A stretch of 64,000 bases of DNA. Origin: Novosphingobium sp. (lineage in GTDB: Bacteria > Pseudomonadota > Alphaproteobacteria > Sphingomonadales > Sphingomonadaceae). Position numbers and translations under genes: made by a program. Under the pieces are notes generated by a model. That model had not been told where the DNA came from. It searched no databases and worked only from the letters and a program-made list of their open reading frames with translations. Shown here one piece after another: positions 27,632-36,608 of this stretch. Location: the NCBI GenBank assembly GCA_024236175.1, contig JACKKY010000001.1:1302001-1366000 (forward strand). The letters are read 5' to 3'. The first letter of the stretch is position 1, and each line of letters begins with the position of its first letter.

Positions 27632-29170
27632 TCAGGGTCTTCTCGGACCATATTGTCTCGGCTCCGGAATGTCGGTCGGTCCCGTTTCCTCGGAAATCGG
27701 CTGATCGAACATCGGATGCCAGCGGCCACTGATCAGAAGCAGGCGCGCCGCCGACGCCATGACCGTAACTTCGGCATCCGCCTTGCTGAGCTGCGCCGTC
27801 ACCGCCTCGCGCAGCGCATTCATGACGTCAAGCCATGAGCGCCGCCCGGCAATGAACTGGCGCATGTAGCTTTCGCTGACGCGTCCTGCCGTGTCGGAAG
27901 CATCGCGCGAGATCGCCGCGCGCCGCTTGGACGCTTCGTACTGGATGATCTCGGCCGCAACGTCGCGTCGCAGCTGCTGTTCGGTGAGGCGGATGTCTTC
28001 CAGGGCCGCCTGAATCCTCAGCCGTGCCGCGTTGACTTCGGAAAACTGGCTCAGGCCGCCGGTAGTCTGCGCCCTCACCACAACCCCGACGCGGCTCCCG
28101 AACAAATCATCGTAGGAATATTGCGCGTTGAGCTGCGGGAGAATCGACGCACGCCTGGAGTCCATGTCGGCGCGCGCCACGTCGGCCTCGGACCGCAACC
28201 GGCGCAGGGCGGGATCGAAAGCGACAGCCTGGTCTTCCAGCGCATCGCGGTTCGGCAGATCCAGTTCGGCGTTGTAATACGGAATTGGACCCAGGTCGTA
28301 GGCCGGATCGGCCACGAGCTCGGCGAGAACTCTGAGAGCCGTCCTGCGCTGAGACTGGGTCACGGTGAATTGCTGCTGGATTTGCGCCGCGCGCGACCGG
28401 GCAAGTTCCAGGTCGGCAACCGGGCTGACCTCCTGCTTGACCCGGCGCTCCATCGTTCCGACAAGCCGATTGTGCAGCTCGACGCTTTCGGCAAGCAGCT
28501 GTTCCGACTGGGTCAGCCGCACGATTTCGAAGTAAGTATTGGTCGTCGTGATGGCGAGCTGCTGGACGGTCGCGACATATTGCGCCGACGAAACGTCTTC
28601 GGAGGCCTCGGCACGGCGGATGCTCGCGCCGATTCGGCCGCCCGTCCAGATCGGCGCTTCGACCTGCAGCTGCGGATCAAGGCGCCCCGTACCCGAACCG
28701 CCGGTCGATTCGCGCAGGATGGCATTGGCCGTCACCGAGGGAAACTTCAGCCACTTCGCCGCCTTCAGGTCGGATGCAGCCGCCCGCACGGCCGCGCGCG
28801 CCGACATTGCCGACGGGTAATTCTTGGTAACGATATTGATCGCTTCCTCGAGAGCGGGAGGAAATTGTTCGGGCGCCGGCTCCCAGCCAATCTCCCCGAG
28901 CTTGCCATGCTCGACCTTGGGCGACGGCGGACCGTAGTACTGCACTGCCGAATCGGCCTCGGGCGCGTCGGCCTGTTCGCCTTGCCCCGCCATCATCGCG
29001 TCGAAGGAGCTGTCCTCCTCATCCGACGTCTCGACGGGCCCGACTTCATCATACATCGCCTGGGCAAGGACCGGCCCGGTCGGCAACAGAGCCGCCGCGG
29101 CTGCGAGCGTCAGCAGCGCTGCTTTCGATGCACGCCTGGCAGGGAAGGCAGTGTAAGACAGGTCAGTCAA
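27632..29170 (-). CDS. TolC-family outer-membrane channel of the type I exporter
   Basis: The 512-residue outer-membrane efflux protein forms the trans-periplasmic tunnel. A signal peptide ends near ...LPTGPVLAQA. An acidic, low-complexity segment follows (about 40-75), and then the two repeated coiled-coil halves of the family (EEAINIVTKNYPSAMSAR and the second half starting VAFDPALRRLRSEADVARAD). The start is a TTG with AGGAAA eight bases upstream; no ATG lies before the signal peptide. It follows the regulator gene by 33 bases and opens the exporter operon with it. Confidence 0.91.
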   Translation of the reverse strand: MTDLSYTAFPARRASKAALLTLAAAAALLPTGPVLAQAMYDEVGPVETSDEEDSSFDAMMAGQGEQADAPEADSAVQYYGPPSPKVEHGKLGEIGWEPAPEQFPPALEEAINIVTKNYPSAMSARAAVRAAASDLKAAKWLKFPSVTANAILRESTGGSGTGRLDPQLQVEAPIWTGGRIGASIRRAEASEDVSSAQYVATVQQLAITTTNTYFEIVRLTQSEQLLAESVELHNRLVGTMERRVKQEVSPVADLELARSRAAQIQQQFTVTQSQRRTALRVLAELVADPAYDLGPIPYYNAELDLPNRDALEDQAVAFDPALRRLRSEADVARADMDSRRASILPQLNAQYSYDDLFGSRVGVVVRAQTTGGLSQFSEVNAARLRIQAALEDIRLTEQQLRRDVAAEIIQYEASKRRAAISRDASDTAGRVSESYMRQFIAGRRSWLDVMNALREAVTAQLSKADAEVTVMASAARLLLISGRWHPMFDQPISEETGPTDIPEPRQYGPRRP

Positions 29171-29203
29171 GGCAAGTTTCCTAAAAGCTCGCTGGCCGCT
29201 GTT

Positions 29204-29602
29204 TCAGCGATTGACGGGTGAAATGGGAATGGAGGGGTCGAGGCTGAGCCGGCGCACGCGTTGATCTTGCGGGTCCTTGACGGTCGCGACGATGCCCGCC
29301 TGCTTCAGTCTCTCCAGAACCGCGTAGAAGCCGCGATATGAAGTGCCCGCCACCTGCATGGCCGTGGTTACCGGAACCGATCCGTTCAGCTTGAGATGGA
29401 TCAGCACGCGGGCCTCGGGGGTCAGCAAACGGATATTCCTTTGAAGATGGAGCTTTTCGTCCAGGTCGGCCAAACCCCGCCAGATCGCGTCCGCCGCCTC
29501 ACCCTGAGATGACGAGCGGCCAGCGCCGGCGTCACTCGCTTGAGCGGCTTCGTCGGTCCGATCGGCAGTGTTGGTTCTCGAATCTGTCACCCAAATCCAC
29601 AT
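29204..29602 (-). CDS. Winged-helix (MarR-like) regulator heading the type I secretion operon
   Basis: A 132-residue DNA-binding protein. The C-terminal ~85 residues form a winged helix: LTPEARVLIHLKLNGSVPVT, a recognition-helix region AMQVAGTSYRGFYAVLERL, and the wing KDPQDQRVRRLSLD. The first ~40 residues are a disordered Ser/Ala/Asp-rich tail. Its domain resembles the output domain of the response regulator gene at 30306. The ATG at 29602 lies inside a run of phased TGCA repeats, so the GTG at 29590 may be the true start. It probably controls the exporter and itself. Confidence 0.75.
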   Translation of the reverse strand: MWIWVTDSRTNTADRTDEAAQASDAGAGRSSSQGEAADAIWRGLADLDEKLHLQRNIRLLTPEARVLIHLKLNGSVPVTTAMQVAGTSYRGFYAVLERLKQAGIVATVKDPQDQRVRRLSLDPSIPISPVNR

Positions 29603-29656
29603 GCAATGAATACGTGCAAATTAAGCATGCAAATACCATTTGCAGTTTGGAATGCA
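29601..29656. promoter_or_regulatory. Five phased TGCA direct repeats upstream of the secretion-locus regulator
   Basis: Units atgcaatg (29601), gtgcaaat (29614), atgcaaat (29627), ttgcagtt (29640) and atgcacgg (29652) recur every 13, 13, 13 and 12 bases. Iteron-like phasing right at the 5' end of the regulator gene suggests a cooperative operator. Confidence 0.6.
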
Positions 29657-30305
29657 CGGCCAACTAGGGCCATTTTGGCAACATATCCAGCCGTGTGGGC
29701 AACGTGAGCATGCTGCGGGCTGGAAAACCTGTGGAAAGCCTTCCCAAGGGGCCGCCCCGCCGCGGTTTTGCGCACCGCGTTTCAGCCAAGATCAAGCGCT
29801 TGTCGGAACCTGACCGCGGACAGGCGATCAACCATCCTGAATCGCGTCAGAAGCTCCCTTGCCCAAGGTGTTACGACTTCCGGTCGGCTGGTCGATCAAG
29901 GGCATGCCTCTATGCCATGTCCATTTATTTTTCATCTTATCATTGACTTGCGTGAGTCTCAGCGCAATCCAGCCCGATCATCCTCTGCCGCGTGCGATCA
30001 GCTGATGACACCTGCTCAGTAGCGAACCGAGGCCGGGCCTGCGCACGGTCGCCAAGACCGGGCCACCAGCCCAAATCGTCGCACTGCCAGCACAATCTGA
30101 CGATAACTCGGCCAAGCTGGTAGCAATTTGGTTCAATCGGCCTATAGCGTTGGCGGTCTTCCACCGAAGCGACCGATTACGGGGGAGACTAGCGCCATAT
30201 TGGCTCTATTGCTCAGTCAGCGGCTTCCGCCGTCCTTCGACACGGAAATCGCAGATGAGGGACAAGCAATGAAGGCGAATCGATTGCCCCACAAGGAGGA
30301 CCAAT
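29657..30305. other. Long intergenic region between the divergent regulators
   Basis: About 650 bases without a convincing gene on either strand. It must contain the outward-facing promoters of the exporter operon and of the response regulator. I see no strong hairpins, tRNA or repeats here beyond the TGCA array at its left end. Confidence 0.5.
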
Positions 30306-31205
30306 ATGGCAAGCCAGGCACTGGACGGCCCTTTGCTTGACGCGAACATAACTGCCGACGCGTATTCGCCGTCGGTGCTGGTGGTCGACGACGACGCCAA
30401 TTGCGTGTCCCATTGTGCCAGGATGCTCGACGAACTGGGCTACCGGCATTACGGTGCCACATCGGCTCGCGATGCCCTGGAGCAGCTTGGCCGGGATCCC
30501 ACCATCCAGATCATCCTCGCGGACATGCAAATGCCTTCGATGGACGGCTTTGTGCTGATCGAGGAAGCGCGAGCCCGCGTCGGCGACATGCGCACGATTG
30601 CGGCGATCCTGCTTACCGAGACGGCAACGGCCGAACTCGCCATCAAGGGCCTCCACGTCGAGGCCGTCGACCTGCTGTGCAAACCGCTCAGTTTCGAAGC
30701 CTATTCCGCATCGCTGCGACGGGCCTTGCGGTACCTGAGCTCGCGACGCGTTGCCGCCGACGGGGTTGGAATATCCAATTTCAGCCAGCAGCTCGCGCGG
30801 TTGGTTTCCGTACTCGAAGGCAGGACGCTGGAGCCGCAGGCGGATACCAAGGTGACCGATGCACAGATCAGCGCCACGCTGCGGGCGATCATCGCTTCGC
30901 GCGGAATGCGCGGCCGGTTCTTCCCCAGCCAGCTGTTCGCCGATCCGGCCTGGGATATCCTGCTGGATCTGACGCGCGCCAAGCTGGACGGCCAGCAGGT
31001 ATCCGTATCGAGCGTCTGCATCGCCGCATCGGTGCCAATGAGCACTGCCTTGCGCTGGGTTCGCCAGATGACGGACAGCGGTTTGCTGCGCCGATGGACG
31101 GATCCGAAGGACAGGCGGCGCGACCTGATCGCACTGACTGACGCCACCGCGGCGCATATGCGCGACTATCTCGCCGCGGTGCACGCAGTGCTTTCGAAGC
31201 TTTAG
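30306..31205 (+). CDS. Response regulator with MarR-like winged-helix output domain
   Basis: A 299-residue two-domain regulator. The receiver domain (about 22-140) has the acidic pocket DDD at 28-30, the phosphoacceptor D73 in ILADMQMPSMDGF, the switch T104 and the conserved K126 in LLCKP. The C-terminal domain (about 190-295) is a MarR-type winged helix (SVCIAASVPMSTALRWVRQM, then DPKDRRRDLIALT). The ATG has an excellent ribosome binding site (AAGGAGG). No histidine kinase is adjacent. It is divergent from the exporter operon and shares an output-domain type with that operon's own regulator, which suggests joint control of adhesin export. Confidence 0.9.
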   Translation: MASQALDGPLLDANITADAYSPSVLVVDDDANCVSHCARMLDELGYRHYGATSARDALEQLGRDPTIQIILADMQMPSMDGFVLIEEARARVGDMRTIAAILLTETATAELAIKGLHVEAVDLLCKPLSFEAYSASLRRALRYLSSRRVAADGVGISNFSQQLARLVSVLEGRTLEPQADTKVTDAQISATLRAIIASRGMRGRFFPSQLFADPAWDILLDLTRAKLDGQQVSVSSVCIAASVPMSTALRWVRQMTDSGLLRRWTDPKDRRRDLIALTDATAAHMRDYLAAVHAVLSKL

Positions 31206-31268
31206 AGGCGGCTCCGGGCGAGCATCGCCAGCCTCGGCTCTGCTCCGGTATCCGTTGAATTGGGGCTG

Positions 31269-31796
31269 CTACTCGCCGGCTTTGGACTGCGCTTCCGCCT
31301 TTTGGCGCTCCTCATAGGCGCGCTCGGCTTCTTCGACTCTGGCCTGCGTTGCAGCCGCTTCCTCATCGATCGTGGAAAGCCGCTTCGCCCGCTCTTCGGC
31401 GATCAGTTCGCTGAAGCGTAGCGACGGGTCGCTTTCCTTTTCGGCATAGGCCGTCTCGATCATCTGGTTGAGGCAGCCCGTCCACCCGCCGCTGCCGGCG
31501 GGAGAGCAGCTCAGCGAGCCATATTTGCCGACGGTTTCATAGGCCAGGACGCGGTTGTTCCACGCGTCGTTCTCCGGCGAATCGGTTCCCCGCAGCACTT
31601 CCGGAATGCGATAGCGTTCCGACTCATCCTTGCGCGCGCATACCGTGATCTGATCGCCGGTCGAAGGCGGGCACGGGTCGTCGCCATAGACAATCAGCTG
31701 ATTGACACGCTCACCGGTGTCCTGTGCGGCAGCCGGGCCAGCAAGCGTCGTGATGCCGAAAAGCAGGGCGGCGGCAACGAGGAAAATGCGCGACAC
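31269..31796 (-). CDS. Periplasmic protein of unknown function
   Basis: A 175-residue exported protein with a cleavable signal peptide ending AGPAAAQD. The mature part has a cysteine motif I associate with sphingomonad hypothetical proteins (DDPCPPSTGDQITVCARKDE followed by ERYRIPEVLR), a second cysteine pair (LSCSPAGSGGWTGC) and a charged C-terminal coiled coil (about 125-172). I can assign no function. It stands alone between a response regulator gene and coq7. Confidence 0.8.
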   Translation of the reverse strand: MSRIFLVAAALLFGITTLAGPAAAQDTGERVNQLIVYGDDPCPPSTGDQITVCARKDESERYRIPEVLRGTDSPENDAWNNRVLAYETVGKYGSLSCSPAGSGGWTGCLNQMIETAYAEKESDPSLRFSELIAEERAKRLSTIDEEAAATQARVEEAERAYEERQKAEAQSKAGE

Positions 31797-31904
31797 GGAA
31801 GGGTGCTCCTTGAGGTTCTTGGCCGGACGCCGCCCGATATAGGCGGGACCGGCAATGAATGATAGCTGAAGTGAGTGCCGGCACAGTTGATCAAGGCCAA
31901 GCTT

Positions 31905-32420
31905 TCAGACTCTCTCCGCCAATTTGATCGCGATACGGCAACCGAGCCTGATCGCGCCGGACAGCAACGGATAGCCTGGAGCCCGTTCCGCGCCGGCAGC
32001 AAGCGCCGCATCGCGGTGGGCCCGTTCGTCCTCACGGAATTCGGCGATAAGCCCGGAAAGCTCCGGATCGTCCTCGCCCAGTTCGTCCAGCTGGCTGGAA
32101 TAGTGCCGGTCGATCTCTTCCTCAACGGCAGCGGTGCATGCCATCGCGACTTCCGGACCGGCCAGCGCGGTCGCCGCGCCAAGCGCAAAGCCCGCAGCCG
32201 ACCAGAACGGCTGAAGCGCGGTCGGCCGAACGCCCCGCTCGGCAAGCAGGGCGTCGAATTTCGCCCGGTGCCCGGCTTCCTGTGCGGCCATTGCCGCGAC
32301 TTCGCCCGAATGCGGAGCGCGCGTGCCCATTACCGCCATTTGCCCGGCATAAATCCGCGTGGCGCCGTATTCGCCCGCCTGATCGACCCGAAGCATGCGC
32401 GCTGAGCGGGATTCGTTCAT
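31905..32420 (-). CDS. coq7: Demethoxyubiquinone hydroxylase Coq7
   Basis: Di-iron hydroxylase carrying out the last hydroxylation in ubiquinone biosynthesis. The 171-residue protein has the two carboxylate/histidine sets of the family: E17 (QAGEYGA), E48-x-x-H51 (QEAGH), the EEEID helix at 100-104, and E132-x-x-H135 (DERAH). The open frame continues upstream, but the ATG at 32420 overlaps the dsbB stop as ATGA and matches the family N-terminus. It is translationally coupled to dsbB. Confidence 0.95.
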   Translation of the reverse strand: MNESRSARMLRVDQAGEYGATRIYAGQMAVMGTRAPHSGEVAAMAAQEAGHRAKFDALLAERGVRPTALQPFWSAAGFALGAATALAGPEVAMACTAAVEEEIDRHYSSQLDELGEDDPELSGLIAEFREDERAHRDAALAAGAERAPGYPLLSGAIRLGCRIAIKLAERV

Positions 32421-32896
32421 GCCGCCTCCTTGCCGGCCCTTGCCAGCAAGACGACAATGGCAAGAGCGGAAGCGCTGGAAAAGAGGAAATTCCAGCCGGC
32501 GAGTGAAATGCCGAACAGACTCCACGGCGCGACATCGCAGCGCACGAGAGGCGCATTGAGGATCGCTTCGAGGGGGTCCACGCCCGCGGGCAGAGCCGTT
32601 GTGCAGGCGGTAAGGCCTTCCCACCAGCCGTATTCGACCCCTGCGTGGAAAGCGCCGATCAGCCCGGAAACCGCGATCGCCAATGCCGCAAGCGCCACCA
32701 AAACGGCACCGGGCGGCCGCCAGAAGGCCACCAAAGCCAAGGCCAGTGCCGCAAAATGCGGATAGCGCTGCCACCAGCACATTTCGCAAGGGAAGAGGCC
32801 GAAGCCGTATTGCGAAACATAGGCGCCGCCCAGCAGCAGCAGCGGCGCCAGCAGCGCCAGCCACCGCGCATTCCTGACCGCCTGCGAACCGGCCAT
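32417..32896 (-). CDS. dsbB: Disulfide bond formation protein B (DsbB family)
   Basis: Inner-membrane quinone reductase that reoxidises DsbA-type oxidases. The 159-residue protein has four membrane helices, the first periplasmic CxxC at C37/C40 (FPCEMCWWQRYPH) and the second cysteine pair C98 and C120. It sits between ctpA and coq7 on the minus strand, and its stop overlaps the coq7 start. Pairing of a quinone-dependent enzyme with a quinone-synthesis gene is notable but may be chance. Confidence 0.93.
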   Translation of the reverse strand: MAGSQAVRNARWLALLAPLLLLGGAYVSQYGFGLFPCEMCWWQRYPHFAALALALVAFWRPPGAVLVALAALAIAVSGLIGAFHAGVEYGWWEGLTACTTALPAGVDPLEAILNAPLVRCDVAPWSLFGISLAGWNFLFSSASALAIVVLLARAGKEAA

Positions 32897-32904
32897 CGCC
32901 CCCT

Positions 32905-34245
32905 CTACTGCCGGCGGGCGGCGAGCGCCGCCGGCGAGGCAGCGCGGCGCAAGGTCTCGATCGCGTAGTGCAGCTGGAAATCCTCGATGCCCTCGGCCTT
33001 GAGTTCCTCGGCCGTCATCTTGAAGCGGGGATCGTCCTGCTTGTCGGTCTCAAGCTGCTTGTCGTCGAGACTGATCTCGTTGATCAGATGGCCGCGCAAG
33101 TCGGATTCGCGCAGCGCCCGCTCGGCACGCAGGCGCGCATCGGGATCGGAGAGCTGGGGCACGCGGATGTCGGGCTCGATCCCGCCTTCCTGCACCGAAT
33201 GGCCCGAGGGCGTGTAATACCGCGCGGTCGTGAGCTTCACCGCACTTTCGCGATCGAGCTGGATGAGCGACTGGACGCTGCCCTTGCCGAAGCTGCGCTC
33301 TCCCATGACCACGGCGCGGCGATGGTCCTGCAAGGCGCCGGCCACGATTTCGGAAGCCGAAGCACTGCCCGCGTCGATCAGCACGACCAGCGGAATGCCG
33401 CGCGCCGCATCGCCCCGGAAGACCGTTTCTGAGCGGTAATATTCGTTCTCGCTCGCGACCCGGCCGCGCTGGGACACGATATCGCCGCGGCTGAGGAACA
33501 GGTCCGAAAGGGCAACCGCCTCATCCAGCGAGCCGCCCGGATTGGACCGCAGGTCGAGCACAAGGCCGGACAGCTTGCCGCCGCTCTGGGTGCGCATCGC
33601 CTTGACGGCCTCGTTCACATCATTGCCGACGTCGCGCGAAAACTCGTTGACGGTCACCACGCCGACATCGCCCTCGAGTTTCCAGGTAACCGGCTCGAGC
33701 TCGATGACTCCGCGGGTAACCGTGACATCGAAGGGTTCGTCGCGACCGGGGCGATAGATCGTCAGGCGGATCGAGGTGCCGGCAGGACCGCGCATCTTGG
33801 CCACGGCCTCGTCCAGTTCGCGCTCGTAATAGAGGACGCCGTCGAGATGGGTGATGTAGTCGCCCGCCTTGACGCCCGCCTTGTCGGCGGGGCTGCCGCG
33901 AAACGGCGAGACGACCTTCACCGCGCCGTCGTCCATGACGACAGAAAGGCCGAGGCCCGAGTAGTTGCCGTCGATCATCGTCTCGAGGCGCTGCAGGCTG
34001 GCCCCGTCGAGATAGCTCGAATGCGGGTCGAGACTGGTCAGCATGCCCTGGATCGCGCCCTTGAGCAGCTTGTCGTCTTCGACCTGGTCCACATAGTTGG
34101 CCTTGATCAGCTGGTAGATCGCCACCAGCTTGCCGAATTGCGGACCGGACCGGCTGTCCACCGCGGCAAGGCCGGCAGTGGTCGCGGGCAGCAGCGCGAC
34201 TGCACTGACCAGCAATGCCGCGCGGGTTAGGTTTGCGAATTTCAT
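32905..34245 (-). CDS. ctpA: S41-family C-terminal processing peptidase (CtpA)
   Basis: Periplasmic serine/lysine protease, 446 residues. A signal peptide is followed by a PDZ domain (about 85-165, with NYSGLGLSVVMDDG) and the S41 catalytic core. The nucleophile motif GSASASEI is at 293-300 and the lysine base in GERSFGKG is K321. The substrate-binding run DLRSNPGGSLDEAV at 231-244 is typical. In this cluster it lies just after the EnvC-like gene, an arrangement common in alphaproteobacteria and linked to peptidoglycan hydrolase control. Confidence 0.95.
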   Translation of the reverse strand: MKFANLTRAALLVSAVALLPATTAGLAAVDSRSGPQFGKLVAIYQLIKANYVDQVEDDKLLKGAIQGMLTSLDPHSSYLDGASLQRLETMIDGNYSGLGLSVVMDDGAVKVVSPFRGSPADKAGVKAGDYITHLDGVLYYERELDEAVAKMRGPAGTSIRLTIYRPGRDEPFDVTVTRGVIELEPVTWKLEGDVGVVTVNEFSRDVGNDVNEAVKAMRTQSGGKLSGLVLDLRSNPGGSLDEAVALSDLFLSRGDIVSQRGRVASENEYYRSETVFRGDAARGIPLVVLIDAGSASASEIVAGALQDHRRAVVMGERSFGKGSVQSLIQLDRESAVKLTTARYYTPSGHSVQEGGIEPDIRVPQLSDPDARLRAERALRESDLRGHLINEISLDDKQLETDKQDDPRFKMTAEELKAEGIEDFQLHYAIETLRRAASPAALAARRQ

Positions 34246-34364
34246 AGGCTTGTGGTGCCTTTCATGCCTTGGCGCCGCTTGTATCGTCCTGCCTGCATGA
34301 ACGCCAGATGGCGCTGCGCAGACCTGTCCGCAAGGCTCATAGCGGCGTCACATATTGCAGCGGG

Positions 34365-35558
34365 TTAACCGGTTCGCCTTCTTGCCGCAGCTCCACGGTG
34401 ACGACCGGCTCGCCGGCGCCGGTTATTCCGAGCGGCGAACCCCGAGACCAGCTCTTCGCCGACGCGCGTGTCGAGCTGGGCGAGCCCGGTGACGAGCGTG
34501 GTCCATCCGCCACCGTGTTCGATGATGACGATGCTGCCGTAGCCCCGATAGGGGCCGGCAAACGCGACCCGCCCGGGCGCGGGCGCGACGACCTGGGCCC
34601 CCGACCGGGTAGCGAGCGCAATGCCCTGCGAGCGCTGCTGCCCCCCTGACGCCTCCCCGAATCCGGCTGTCAGCCGCCCGGAGACCGGCAGAACGTAGGA
34701 GGGCAGGCCCTGTTGCGGGACGGAGGAGGGCTCTGCCGAGACGACTTGCGAATCTTCCGGGCGGGGCGGCCGGATAATCGGCCCCGGCAGGCGGGCCAAC
34801 TGCTCGCGCAACTCCCCGGCCCGGCCGAGTTCGTCGACCAGTTCTCCCAGGTCGCGGGCCTTTTCCGCCAGCGCCAGGGCCCGGTCCGCTTCCCGGCTCG
34901 CGGTGCCGGCGGCCTTGCGGGAGGCGAGCCGCTGTCGCGTCTCGATGGCGGCGAGTGACTTGCGCCGCGCTTCCAGCTCGGTTTCGCTCGAACGCAATTC
35001 GAGCGCCGCGGTGCGGGCCCGGCGTTCCAGTACGCGACCGCGCTCGATTTCGGTCTTGAGCGCGGCGGTGCGGCGTTCGACTTCGGGGAGCATGGTCGCC
35101 AGCAGAGCGCGCATGTGCATGGTGTCGCGAACCGATCCGGGGCGCAGCAGCGCCAGCGCCGGCGGCCGGCGCGAAAGGCGCTGCAGCGCCGCCGTCAGCC
35201 GGATGACCGGCTGTTGCCTTTCGGCAAGCCGCGCGCGCAAGGCTTCGCGTTCCCGTGCGAGCAGGCCGATCTTCGCCTCATGCCCGGAAATTTCCGCTTC
35301 GGTCTCCTGAATCCGGGCGGCAACCGCCGCAGCAGCCCGCGCCGTCTTTTCAGCCGCCTCGGTGACGCGCGCAGCTTCCGCTTCGAGCTTTTCGGCCCTC
35401 GCCCGCGCCGATTCTCCCTGCCGTTGCGCGTCAGCCAGGGCCCGGCGCACATCGGCTACATTTCCGGAGGCGATCGCGCCCTGGCCCAGAGCCGCCGCAG
35501 CAGCAAACAGCGCCAGCGGCACCATTGCCGGGAGCAAAAAGCGCGGTTTCCACCTCAT
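34365..35558 (-). CDS. EnvC-like murein hydrolase activator, C-terminus frameshifted
   Basis: Periplasmic coiled-coil plus degenerate LytM (M23) protein of the EnvC type, which activates amidases at division. A signal peptide precedes a long coiled coil (about 28-240, Arg/Ala/Glu-rich) and a LytM-like domain from about 295 (QVVAPAPGRVAFAGPYRGYGSIVIIEHGGG). The frame as given ends with an Arg-rich tail (AARNNRRRRAGRHRG) that does not fit the family. The expected ending (SPLGITGAGEPVVTVEL ... NPLQYVTPL) continues in the next frame down to a stop at 34337. One extra base near 34434-34440 explains this. It is either a sequencing error or a real truncation of the last ~30 residues. Confidence 0.85.
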   Translation of the reverse strand: MRWKPRFLLPAMVPLALFAAAAALGQGAIASGNVADVRRALADAQRQGESARARAEKLEAEAARVTEAAEKTARAAAAVAARIQETEAEISGHEAKIGLLAREREALRARLAERQQPVIRLTAALQRLSRRPPALALLRPGSVRDTMHMRALLATMLPEVERRTAALKTEIERGRVLERRARTAALELRSSETELEARRKSLAAIETRQRLASRKAAGTASREADRALALAEKARDLGELVDELGRAGELREQLARLPGPIIRPPRPEDSQVVSAEPSSVPQQGLPSYVLPVSGRLTAGFGEASGGQQRSQGIALATRSGAQVVAPAPGRVAFAGPYRGYGSIVIIEHGGGWTTLVTGLAQLDTRVGEELVSGFAARNNRRRRAGRHRGAAARRRTG

Positions 35559-35567
35559 CGAGCGCTC

Positions 35568-35993
35568 CTAACCAGACCGGTGGTATGGATGGCCAGCAAG
35601 AATGCTGGTCGCGCGCCACAATTGCTCGGCGAGCATGGCCCGCGCCAGCAGGTGCGGCCAGGTCATGGCACCGAAGGCAATCAGCAGGTCCGCCTGGCTG
35701 CGTGCCTCGCCTCCGTGGCCATCTGCCGCGCCGATGACGAAGCGCGCTTCGCGAACGCCCTCGTCCCGCCAGCGCCCCAGCAGGTCGGCAAATTCCTCCG
35801 ATGTCAGCTGTTTGCCGCGCTCGTCGAGCAGCACTTCGCGCACAGGAGCAAGCGTCGCCGGGATCTTGCCTCCGGTTTCGGGCAATTCCGTGAGCTTGAA
35901 AGGCCAGGTGATGCGCTTCGCATACCGCTCGACCAATTCCGCTTCCGGCGAACGGCCGATCCGGCCCCGGGCCATGATGTGCAACAGCATCAT
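35568..35993 (-). CDS. rlmH: 23S rRNA (pseudouridine(1915)-N3)-methyltransferase RlmH
   Basis: SPOUT-class methyltransferase that modifies pseudouridine 1915 in helix 69 of 23S rRNA. The 141-residue protein has the conserved LLDERGKQLTSEEFA segment, the SAM-binding knot FVIGAADGHGG and the C-terminal LLAEQLWRATSILAGHPYHR. The N-terminus has two adjacent ATG codons. It lies between rsfS and the envC-like gene, the usual alphaproteobacterial order. Confidence 0.95.
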   Translation of the reverse strand: MMLLHIMARGRIGRSPEAELVERYAKRITWPFKLTELPETGGKIPATLAPVREVLLDERGKQLTSEEFADLLGRWRDEGVREARFVIGAADGHGGEARSQADLLIAFGAMTWPHLLARAMLAEQLWRATSILAGHPYHRSG

Positions 35994-36091
35994 GCCTCAG
36001 GCGCTCCGCATCCCGGAAGCCGTCGGGGCGGATTCACCCCCCCGGCATGGCGCGCCGCATCCAACATCGTTCGGACCGGCGCAACCGTGGT

Positions 36092-36496
36092 TCAGGCGGC
36101 CCCGGCCGCGGGTGCGTCCCCAAAAGCCCACATGCGCTCGAGATTGTAGAAGCTGCGCACTTCCGGACGGAACAGGTGGACAATGACGTCGCCGGCGTCG
36201 ACCAGCACCCAGTCGGCGGCCGGCAGGCCTTCGATCCGGGGAGTGCCGAAACCGGCATGCTTGATGCGTTCCGCAAGCTTCTGCGCCATGGCGGTCACCT
36301 GACGGGTCGATCGACCCGAAGCGACCACCATGTGGTCGGCAATGGTGGTCTTGCCTTCCAGCGGTACGGAAACAACGTCCTGCGCCTGATCGTCGTCAAG
36401 CGATTGCAGCACCAGCGCGTGTAACGAATCCGGGTCGTCAGCGATGGGCGGGGCGGCTGCGCCGGCTGCGGCCGGCTGTGTAAGCGCCTGGTTCAT
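36092..36496 (-). CDS. rsfS: Ribosomal silencing factor RsfS
   Basis: Binds ribosomal protein uL14 and prevents subunit joining when nutrients are short. The 134-residue protein has the family core (LVLQSLDDDQAQDVVSVPLEG, ADHMVVASGRSTRQV, DWVLVDAGDVIVHLF and the RSFYNLERMW ending). An extra Ala/Pro-rich N-terminus of about 20 residues and C-terminus of about ten are present. It follows nadD in a conserved order. Confidence 0.95.
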   Translation of the reverse strand: MNQALTQPAAAGAAAPPIADDPDSLHALVLQSLDDDQAQDVVSVPLEGKTTIADHMVVASGRSTRQVTAMAQKLAERIKHAGFGTPRIEGLPAADWVLVDAGDVIVHLFRPEVRSFYNLERMWAFGDAPAAGAA

Positions 36497-36608
36497 TTAG
36501 GTCTAAACAGCTCCTCTGCATGGTCGCGCGGGCCATCGCAGGGCGACTGTCCGCAAACAACCAACGATCTGGAAATGAAGCCATGGACGGCCGGGCTTGT
36601 CGGCACGT

